From CAZNPW01 sp964575185 (GTDB taxonomy: Bacteria > Pseudomonadota > Alphaproteobacteria > Rhodobacterales > Rhodobacteraceae), in the NCBI GenBank assembly GCA_964575185.1, contig CAZNPW010000002.1:50192-114191 (forward strand): a stretch of 64,000 nucleotides of DNA, given 5' to 3'. This document shows, piece by piece, positions 57,929 through 64,000 of the stretch (the stretch's first letter is position 1; each line of letters starts with the position of its first letter). The notes below the pieces were generated by a model. It was not told where the DNA came from. It did no database searches and worked only from the letters and a program-made list of their open reading frames with translations. The translations under genes were made by a program, and so were the position numbers.

Positions 57929-59068
57929 ATGAGCTTCCTCGAATACCGCGTGAAGACGATCCCGTCGGGCCTGGCCAAGGTCTTCCACGTCAACTGGGCG
58001 CTGGTGCTGGCCACCGTCGCGGTCGCCGCGATGGGCTGGGTCATGCTCTATTCCGTGGCCGGCGGCAATTTCGAGCCCTGGGCGCGCGACCAGATGGAGC
58101 GCTTCGGCGTGGGGCTGGTGCTGATGTTCGTCGTGGCCTTCGTGCCGATCTGGTTCTGGCGCAACATGGCCGGGGTCGCCTACATCCTGTCGGTGCTGCT
58201 GCTGGTCTGGGTCGACCTGTTCGGCGATGTCGGCATGGGCGCGCAGCGCTGGATCGACCTGGGCTTCATCCGCCTGCAGCCGAGCGAGATGGCCAAGTTC
58301 ACCTTGATCATGATGCTCGCGGCCTACTACGACTGGCTCGACCGCCGCCGCACCTCGCGGCCGCTGTGGGTGCTGATCCCGATCCTGATGATCCTCCTGC
58401 CGACCGCGCTGGTGCTGGCGCAGCCGAACCTCGGCACCGCGCTGATGCTGCTGATGGCCGGCGCGGCGGTCTGCTTCGTCGCGGGCGTGTCCTGGTGGTA
58501 TTTCGCGGGCGTCTTCGGCCTCGCCGGTGCCGCGGTGTGGAGCGTCTTCGCCTTCCGCGGCACGCCCTGGCAGTTCCTGCTCGATTACCAGTATCGCCGG
58601 ATCGACACCTTCCTCGACCCCGGGGCCGATCCGCTGGGCGCGGGCTACAACATCATCCAGGCGCAGATCGCGCTGGGGTCGGGCGGCTGGGCGGGCAAGG
58701 GCTTCATGCAGGGCACGCAATCGCGGCTGAACTTCGTCCCCGAGAAGCAGACCGACTTCATCTTCACCACGCTGGCCGAAGAGTTCGGCTTCATCGGCGC
58801 GATCTCGCTCCTGGCGCTCTACGCGCTGATCCTCCTTCTGCTCGTCGTCGCCGCGATGCAGAACCGCGACCGCTTCTCCTCGCTGCTGCTGATCGGGATC
58901 GCGGCGAACTTCTTCCTGTACATCGCCGTGAACCTGTCGATGGTCATGGGGCTCGCCCCGGTCGTGGGCATCCCGCTGCCGCTCCTGTCCTACGGCGGGT
59001 CGGCGCTGCTCGTCATCATGGTGGCCTTCGGGCTGGCGCAGTCGGCGATGATCCATCGGCCCAGATGA
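57929..59068 (+). CDS. rodA: Peptidoglycan glycosyltransferase RodA (MrdB)
   Basis: The 379-residue SEDS protein has about ten membrane helices. Signatures are GAQRWIDLGFIRLQPSEMAK, FLDPGADPLGAGYNIIQAQIA and the C-terminal GIPLPLLSYGGSAL. The catalytic Asp is in the large loop (NFVPEKQTDFIFTTLAEEFG). RodA polymerises glycan and needs its partner transpeptidase PBP2, whose gene is not beside it here. Confidence 0.94.
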   Translation: MSFLEYRVKTIPSGLAKVFHVNWALVLATVAVAAMGWVMLYSVAGGNFEPWARDQMERFGVGLVLMFVVAFVPIWFWRNMAGVAYILSVLLLVWVDLFGDVGMGAQRWIDLGFIRLQPSEMAKFTLIMMLAAYYDWLDRRRTSRPLWVLIPILMILLPTALVLAQPNLGTALMLLMAGAAVCFVAGVSWWYFAGVFGLAGAAVWSVFAFRGTPWQFLLDYQYRRIDTFLDPGADPLGAGYNIIQAQIALGSGGWAGKGFMQGTQSRLNFVPEKQTDFIFTTLAEEFGFIGAISLLALYALILLLLVVAAMQNRDRFSSLLLIGIAANFFLYIAVNLSMVMGLAPVVGIPLPLLSYGGSALLVIMVAFGLAQSAMIHRPR

Positions 59069-59079
59069 GGTCACGCGAG

Positions 59080-60009
59080 ATGCTCACGATCCTCTTCGCC
59101 GCCGGCCCCGAAGCCCTGGCCGACTACGCGGCCCCCCTGCGCGCGGCGCTGGCCGAGGCCGACATCGCCGCGACCCTGACCGGAAGCGCCGATCCGGCGA
59201 CGGTCGACTACATCGTCTACGCGCCCGCCTCTTCCCTGCAGGACTTCACCCCCTTCACCCGCGCGAAGGCCGTCCTGTCGCTCTGGGCGGGGGTGGAGCG
59301 GATCGTGGGCAACCCGACCCTGACCATGGCGCTGTGCCGGATGGTCGACCCGTCGCTGACCGAAGGCATGGTCGAATGGGTCGTGGGCCACACGCTGCGG
59401 CACCACCTGGGGATGGACGCGCATATCGTGAACCCCGGCCATCGCTGGGACAACACGCCGCCGCCGATCGCGCGCGAGCGGCCCGTCACGGTGCTGGGCC
59501 TGGGCGAACTCGGCGCGGCCTGCGCGGGCGCGCTCGCGGCGCTCAACTTCCCCGTCACGGGGTGGAGCCGCACCCCCCGCGACATCCCCGGCCTCGCCTG
59601 CCTGTCGGGCGAGGAGGGGCTTTCCCGCGCGCTGTCCACCGCGCGGATCCTGATCCTGCTCCTGCCGCGCACACCTGCGACCGAGAACCTGCTCGACGCC
59701 CGCCGCCTGGCCCTGCTGCCGCGCGGCGCGGTCATCCTGAACCCGGGCCGCGGCGTGCTGATCGACGACGCGGCGCTGCTTGCGGCGCTCGATGCCGGGC
59801 AGGTCGGCCACGCCACGCTCGATGTCTTCCGCCAGGAACCCCTGCCGCAGGGCCACCCCTTCTGGGCCCACCCGCGCGTCACCGTCACCCCCCACATCGC
59901 CGCCGATACCCGCCCCGTCACGGCGAGCCGCGTGATCGCGGAGAACATCCGGCGCGGCGAGGCGGGCGCACCGTTCCTGCACCGGGTGGACCGGGCGCGG
60001 GGGTACTGA
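59080..60009 (+). CDS. ghrA: Glyoxylate/hydroxypyruvate reductase A-like D-2-hydroxyacid dehydrogenase
   Basis: The 309-residue protein has the NAD(P) loop VLGLGELGAACAGAL, Arg in NPGRGVLIDD, Glu in LDVFRQEPLP and the catalytic His in TPHIAADT, in the order of GhrA. It reduces glyoxylate or hydroxypyruvate. The ATG at 59080 has GAGG 9 nt upstream; an ATG at 59065 overlapping the rodA stop as ATGA is the alternative. Confidence 0.87.
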   Translation: MLTILFAAGPEALADYAAPLRAALAEADIAATLTGSADPATVDYIVYAPASSLQDFTPFTRAKAVLSLWAGVERIVGNPTLTMALCRMVDPSLTEGMVEWVVGHTLRHHLGMDAHIVNPGHRWDNTPPPIARERPVTVLGLGELGAACAGALAALNFPVTGWSRTPRDIPGLACLSGEEGLSRALSTARILILLLPRTPATENLLDARRLALLPRGAVILNPGRGVLIDDAALLAALDAGQVGHATLDVFRQEPLPQGHPFWAHPRVTVTPHIAADTRPVTASRVIAENIRRGEAGAPFLHRVDRARGY

Positions 60010-60046
60010 ACCCCACCCCCGGCCGTCCGCGCCCGCGGGACCCGCG

Positions 60047-60084
60047 GGAGCCTCCGGCGGAGGTATTTTGCGGCAAGATGAAAG
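60047..60084 (+). repeat. TATTT/AAGATGAAAG intergenic element (copy 4)
   Basis: GGAGCCTCCGGCGG (60047-60060), AGGTATTTTGCGG (60061-60073), CAAGATGAAAG (60074-60084). The first part is self-complementary. It is the mirror partner of the copy at 60214-60250. Confidence 0.65.
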
Positions 60085-60213
60085 CGCGATCCCGTCGCCC
60101 GCGGGCCGGGGTCGGGCGAAAGAGGGGGAATCGCGGGGCCGCCCGGGCGCGCGCCGTCGACCTTGCATCGCTGTCGAGGGCCCTGCGCCGCCTCGTCCGG
60201 CGCGGTACCCGCC

Positions 60214-60250
60214 CTTTCATCTTCCCTCAAATATCCCCGCCGGAGGCTCC
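60214..60250 (-). repeat. TATTT/AAGATGAAAG intergenic element (copy 5)
   Basis: On the minus strand: GGAGCCTCCGGCGG (60250-60237), GGATATTTGAGGG (60236-60224), AAGATGAAAG (60223-60214). It differs from copy 4 by a few substitutions and one indel and forms a long inverted repeat with it. Confidence 0.65.
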
Positions 60251-60343
60251 GGCAGTGCCCCCGGCGCACCCGTGCCGGGCGCAGCGCCGCCCCAGTCGCT
60301 TTCCGGCGAGGGCCATGCCCCGGTCCGCGCCATACTGCCCTCC

Positions 60344-61228
60344 ATGCGCTATTCCCAGGGCCTCGCCCTCGTCTTCGTCGCCGGCGTCCTGTGGTCGACC
60401 ATGGGCCTCGTGCTGCGGCAGATCGAGGGCGCGGGGGTCTGGACGATCCTGTTCTGGCGCTCGGCCGGGACGGTGGTCCTGATCGGGGCCTGGCTCGCAT
60501 CGACCCATGGCCTTGCCGCCGCGCTGCACCGGGCGGGGTGGCCGGGGATCGCGGGCGGGCTCTGCCTCGTCCCGGCCTTCGCGGGCGCGGTCTATGCCTA
60601 CCAGACCACGACCATCGCCAACGCCGTCTTCCTGTTCGCCGCGTCCCCCTTCATCGCGGCGCTCCTCGGCTGGGTCGCGCTGCGCGAGCCCGTGCGGCCC
60701 GTCACCTTCGCCGCCATGGCGCTGGGTGCCGCGGGCATCTTCCTGATGGTGCGCGACGGGCTGTCGGCCGGGGCCCTGCCCGGCAACCTCGCGGCCCTCG
60801 TCAGCGCGCTCGGCTTCGCGGCCTTCTCGGTCTGCCTGCGCTGGGGGCGGGTCGCCGACATGGCCCCGGCGATCCTCTGGGGCAGCGTCTTCTGCATGGC
60901 GGCGGGGGCCGCGGGCACGCTCGCCGCCGGCCAGCCGCTGGCGATGTCGGCCGCCGACACCGCCTGGGCCACGGGGCTCGGCGCGGTGGTGGTCGGTGGC
61001 GGCCTGTGGCTCTACACCCGCGGCGCACAGGTGCTGACGGCGGCCGAGCTCACGCTGCTGTCGATGGTCGAGGTGATGCTCGCGCCGCTCTGGGCCTTCC
61101 TTCTCCTGGGCGAGGCGATGACGCCCACGATGCTCGCAGGCGGCGCCACGCTGCTCGTCGCGGTGCTGTGCAACGGGCTGTCGGGCGCGCGGGCCGGCAG
61201 GGGGGTTGCAAGCGCGCCCCGGACGTGA
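60344..61228 (+). CDS. DMT-superfamily (EamA) transporter
   Basis: The 294-residue protein has ten predicted membrane helices in two EamA repeats (GVLWSTMGLVLRQIEGAGVW near the start, LTLLSMVEVMLAPLWAFLLLGE in the second). It probably exports or imports a small metabolite; no substrate can be assigned. The ATG at 60344 places the first helix at residue 5. Confidence 0.85.
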   Translation: MRYSQGLALVFVAGVLWSTMGLVLRQIEGAGVWTILFWRSAGTVVLIGAWLASTHGLAAALHRAGWPGIAGGLCLVPAFAGAVYAYQTTTIANAVFLFAASPFIAALLGWVALREPVRPVTFAAMALGAAGIFLMVRDGLSAGALPGNLAALVSALGFAAFSVCLRWGRVADMAPAILWGSVFCMAAGAAGTLAAGQPLAMSAADTAWATGLGAVVVGGGLWLYTRGAQVLTAAELTLLSMVEVMLAPLWAFLLLGEAMTPTMLAGGATLLVAVLCNGLSGARAGRGVASAPRT

Positions 61229-61362
61229 ATGATCCGTGACGGTTCCGCCATGCCCCTGCGCCTCATCCGCCCCGACTGCTGGCCGCGCAAAGCCCCTGGT
61301 TCGGGGGGGCCGGACGGGCCTGACCGCCCGTCCCGCAAACGATAACAGAAAGGGGCCGCACG

Positions 61363-62742
61363 ATGCCCGGCAACATGACGTTTGACGACCTGAAGGCCGC
61401 CGTCCACCGGGGCGAGGTCGACACCGTGCTGGTAGCTGCGCCCGACATGCAGGGCCGCCTGATGGGCAAGCGCTTCCACGCGCAGTTCTTCGTGGACGGC
61501 GGGTGGGAGGAAACCCACTGCTGCGACTACCTTTTGACCGTCGACATGGAGATGACGACGGTGCAGGGCTACAAGTCCTCCAGCTGGCAGACGGGCTACG
61601 GCGACTACGTGCTGAAGCCCGACCTCGCCACGCTGCGCCCCGTGCCCTGGCTGCCCGGCACCGCGCTCTGCCTTGCGGACCTGCGCGACCACCACACCCA
61701 CGCCGAGGTCGCGCTGTCGCCCCGCGCGATCCTCAAGCGCCAGGTCGCGCGGGCGAAAGCCATGGGCTTCGACGCGATGATGGCGACCGAGCTCGAGTTC
61801 TTCCTGTTCGAGAACAGCTACGAGGGCCTGCGCGACTCGCTCCAGGCCCACGGCCAGGTCCGCGACCTGAAACCCGTCAGCGCCTACAACGAGGATTACC
61901 ACATCTTCCAGACCACCAAGGAAGAGGAGGTGATGCGCGCCGTCCGCAACGGCCTGTATGCCGCGGGCATCCCGGTCGAGAACTCCAAGGGCGAGGCCGA
62001 GGCGGGGCAGGAAGAGATCAACACCCGCTACTCCGACGCGCTCGACACCGCCGACAACCACGTCCTCGTCAAGCAGGCGGTGAAGGAGATCGCCTGGACG
62101 AAGGGCCGCTCGGTGACCTTCATGGCCAAATACGACCACCGCCGCGCGGGGTCGTCCAGCCACGTCCACCAGTCGCTGTGGAAGGACGGCGCGAACGCCT
62201 TCCACGACGGGGACGCAGCGCACGGCATGTCGGACACGATGAAGGCCTACCTCGCGGGCCAGCTGACCCACGCGCAGGAGATCACCGCCTTCCTCGCGCC
62301 CTACGTCAACAGCTACAAGCGCTTCTGCGTCGGCATGTTCGCACCGACCAAGGCGGTCTGGTCGACCGACAATCGCACCGCGGGGTTCCGCGTCTGCGGC
62401 GCGGACACGAAAGGTGTCCGCGTCGAATGCCGCATCCCCGGCGCCGACGTGAACCCCTACCTCGCCTGCGCCGCGCTCTTGGCGGCGGGGCTCGCGGGGA
62501 TCGAGGGCGGCTATGCGCTGGAACCCGAGGCCTCGGGCGACATGTATGCCGCGCGCGCGGTGCGCGAGATCCCCAAGACCCTGCGCGACGCCGCGGCGCT
62601 GATGACCGGCTCGAAGATGCTCCGCACGGCCTTCGGCGACGACGTGATCGACCACTACCACCACGCCGCGCAATGGGAGATCTCCGAAACCGACCGCGTG
62701 GTCACCGACTTCGAGCTCGCCCGCCTCTTCGAGCGCGCCTGA
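61363..62742 (+). CDS. Glutamine-synthetase-family ligase (glutamylpolyamine synthetase-like)
   Basis: The 459-residue protein has the GS fold with ATELEFFLF, ENSKGEAEAGQEEINTRYSD, TFMAKYDHRRAGSSSHVHQS and TDNRTAGFRVCG. These are typical of the PuuA-like branch, which joins glutamate to putrescine or another amine. The following aldehyde dehydrogenase gene fits a gamma-glutamylated polyamine route, but puuB and puuD are not seen inside the window. The ATG at 61363 follows AAAGGGG. Confidence 0.85.
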   Translation: MPGNMTFDDLKAAVHRGEVDTVLVAAPDMQGRLMGKRFHAQFFVDGGWEETHCCDYLLTVDMEMTTVQGYKSSSWQTGYGDYVLKPDLATLRPVPWLPGTALCLADLRDHHTHAEVALSPRAILKRQVARAKAMGFDAMMATELEFFLFENSYEGLRDSLQAHGQVRDLKPVSAYNEDYHIFQTTKEEEVMRAVRNGLYAAGIPVENSKGEAEAGQEEINTRYSDALDTADNHVLVKQAVKEIAWTKGRSVTFMAKYDHRRAGSSSHVHQSLWKDGANAFHDGDAAHGMSDTMKAYLAGQLTHAQEITAFLAPYVNSYKRFCVGMFAPTKAVWSTDNRTAGFRVCGADTKGVRVECRIPGADVNPYLACAALLAAGLAGIEGGYALEPEASGDMYAARAVREIPKTLRDAAALMTGSKMLRTAFGDDVIDHYHHAAQWEISETDRVVTDFELARLFERA

Positions 62743-62760
62743 TCCCCACAGGACACCGCG

Positions 62761-62783
62761 CCCCGGCGAAGGCCGGGGCCTCA
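62761..62783. repeat. Half copy of the GAGGTCCCGG-type inverted element
   Basis: CCCCGGC (62761-62767), GAAG, GCCGGGG (62772-62778), then CCTCA. This equals one arm of the element at 18778-18859 with one base changed in each strand of the stem. It lies in the 61-bp gap between the ligase and dehydrogenase genes. Confidence 0.5.
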
Positions 62784-62803
62784 CCCTTGCCGCCAGAGCG
62801 ACC

Positions 62804-64000
62804 ATGAACCCCATTCCCCTCATCTCCCCCGTCGACGGCAGCGTCTACGCCGAGCGCACGCCCCTGACCCTTGACGCCGCCGCCGCCGCCGTCGCCACGG
62901 CCCGCAAGGCGCAACCCGGCTGGGCCGCCACGCCGCTTCCCGACCGCATCGCGGCCGTCCAGGCCGGGATCGCCGCGCTCAACGCCATGAAGGACGAGAT
63001 CGTCCCCGAACTCGCCTGGCAGATGGGCCGCCCCACCCGCTACGGCGGTGAGTTCGGCGGGGTGAACGAACGCACCGCCTACATGGCGGGCATCGCCGCG
63101 CAGGCGCTCGCGCCCGGCGTGGTGGAGGACAGCGACCGCTTCCTGCGCCAGATCGCGCGCGAGCCGGTGGGCGTGGTCTTCGTGATCGCGCCGTGGAACT
63201 ACCCCTACCTGACCGCCATCAACACCATCGTCCCCGCGCTGATCGCCGGGAACGCGGTGGTTCTGAAGCACGCGAGCCAGACGCTGCTGTGCGGCGAGCG
63301 CCTCGCGCAGGCGTTCCGGAACCTGCCGGAGGGGGTGTTCACGAACGTCGTCCTCGACCACGCCACGACCGAGGCCCTCATCAGGGCGCGCAGCTTCGGC
63401 TTCGTGAACTTCACCGGCTCGGTCGCGGGCGGCCAGGCGATCGAGCGGGCGGCGGCGGGGACCTTCACGCCGCTGGGGCTGGAACTCGGCGGCAAGGACC
63501 CCGGCATCGTGCTGCCCGACGCCGACCTCGAGGCGGCGGTCGACGGGCTGATGGACGGCGCGATGTACAACGCCGGGCAGTGCTGCTGCGGGATCGAGCG
63601 CATCTACGTCCACCGCAGCCTCTACGACGATTTCGTCGGGAAATCCGTGGCCTGGGCGGGCCAGCTGCGCCTCGGCAACCCGCTGGAGGCCGCGACGACG
63701 CTCGGCCCCATGGCGCACCGCCGCTTCGCGCAGGTGGTGCGCGACCAGACGGCGGCGGCATTGGCGGCAGGCGCGACGGCCCACCTGACGGCGCAGGCCG
63801 CGGATGACGGCGGGGCCTACCTCAGCCCGCAGATCCTGACCGGCGTGACCCACGACATGGCGGTGATGCGCGAGGAATCCTTCGGGCCCGTCGTCGGCAT
63901 CATGCCGGTCCGATCCGACGCTGAGGCAATCCGCCTCATGAACGACAGCCGCTACGGCTTGACCGCCGGTATTTGGACCCAAGACGCCGAAGCCGCCGAA
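62804..64000 (+). CDS. NAD(P)-dependent aldehyde dehydrogenase, 3' end outside the window
   Basis: 399 codons are visible without a stop. The family motifs are present: APWNYPY, the nucleotide-binding FTGSVAGGQAIE, catalytic Glu in LELGGKDP and catalytic Cys in NAGQCCCGIERIYV. EESFGPVVGI follows near the end. It probably oxidises an amino-aldehyde, such as gamma-glutamyl-aminobutyraldehyde, given the preceding ligase gene, but succinate-semialdehyde or another aldehyde is possible. The ATG at 62804 follows the half-repeat; AGAGCGACC is a weak ribosome site. Confidence 0.88.
   Translation, partial: MNPIPLISPVDGSVYAERTPLTLDAAAAAVATARKAQPGWAATPLPDRIAAVQAGIAALNAMKDEIVPELAWQMGRPTRYGGEFGGVNERTAYMAGIAAQALAPGVVEDSDRFLRQIAREPVGVVFVIAPWNYPYLTAINTIVPALIAGNAVVLKHASQTLLCGERLAQAFRNLPEGVFTNVVLDHATTEALIRARSFGFVNFTGSVAGGQAIERAAAGTFTPLGLELGGKDPGIVLPDADLEAAVDGLMDGAMYNAGQCCCGIERIYVHRSLYDDFVGKSVAWAGQLRLGNPLEAATTLGPMAHRRFAQVVRDQTAAALAAGATAHLTAQAADDGGAYLSPQILTGVTHDMAVMREESFGPVVGIMPVRSDAEAIRLMNDSRYGLTAGIWTQDAEAAE

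Larger units (their letters stand above)
60010..60343. other. 334-bp intergenic region with an inverted pair of repeats
   Basis: The region separates two plus-strand genes. It holds two copies of the GGAGCCTCCGGCGG...TATTT...AAGATGAAAG element in opposite orientation (60047-60084 and 60214-60250) around 129 bp with no recognisable gene. The remainder (60251-60343) should hold the transporter promoter; no clear boxes were found. Confidence 0.6.

Overview
This is a high-GC (roughly 70%) chromosomal window from an alphaproteobacterium, almost certainly of the family Rhodobacteraceae. The main evidence is a circularly permuted tmRNA gene encoding the tag ANDNRAPVALAA, a trgAB tellurite-resistance pair as described in Rhodobacter sphaeroides, an alpha-type SspB adaptor, a GAAC-N7-GAAC LexA box, an FeS-type cryptochrome/photolyase, and many ATGA start/stop overlaps. 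No rRNA, tRNA, CRISPR array, transposase or phage gene was seen. I cannot name the genus.

Layout. 0-3.5 kb (minus): cysK, a large MscS-type channel and the first codons of a further gene. 3.8-6.0 kb: a class III aminotransferase and its GntR regulator, with a palindromic operator between them. 6.1-18.8 kb: a sugar-utilisation locus read outward from a LacI gene. The leftward operon encodes a CUT1 ABC importer, a GH2 beta-mannosidase-like enzyme, a TIM-barrel isomerase/epimerase and a Gfo/Idh/MocA oxidoreductase. The rightward operon encodes LacI, two more TIM-barrel enzymes and a second oxidoreductase. Together they could import beta-linked oligosaccharides, hydrolyse them, and oxidise and epimerise the sugars, possibly through 3-keto intermediates. 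18.9-24.4 kb (minus): a stress cluster of a class V aminotransferase, CPD photolyase, cyclopropane-fatty-acid synthase, trgA and trgB. 24.7-28.4 kb: an orphan polyamine-type binding protein, a type III polyketide synthase with an ICMT-like methyltransferase, and an RTX protein.

28.5-33.5 kb (plus): tmRNA, chromate transporter, SspB, a small methyltransferase, fumC and three small proteins. 33.6-39.5 kb: an H-NOX-like protein with a diguanylate cyclase, an MttB-family methyltransferase, a HAD hydrolase, a DUF3572 protein and a PleD-like response regulator. A 64-68 bp tandem repeat follows. 39.9-45.5 kb: DUF983 protein, desaturase, XRE regulator, two lipoproteins, an aldo/keto reductase, an orphan LexA-controlled imuA and an unknown gene. 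45.6-51.3 kb: metG, cryB, an SDR and two SGNH/GSCFA-type proteins. 51.4-54.2 kb: leuA behind a Leu-rich leader peptide, and topoisomerase IB. 54.4-60 kb: an SDR, then mreB-mreC-mreD-rodA with no mrdA (PBP2), and a ghrA-like reductase. 60.3-64 kb: a DMT transporter, a glutamylpolyamine-synthetase-like enzyme and an aldehyde dehydrogenase cut by the window end.

The points most worth a second look are: the sugar locus with its twin LacI operators and its position between cysK and trgAB; an H-NOX-like protein with no visible heme ligand beside an intact diguanylate cyclase; the leuA attenuator whose leader may be leaderless; the missing PBP2 gene in the mre operon; the orphan imuA; the tmRNA/sspB proximity; and several families of intergenic inverted repeats, one of which may form the 5' coding end of a photolyase gene.
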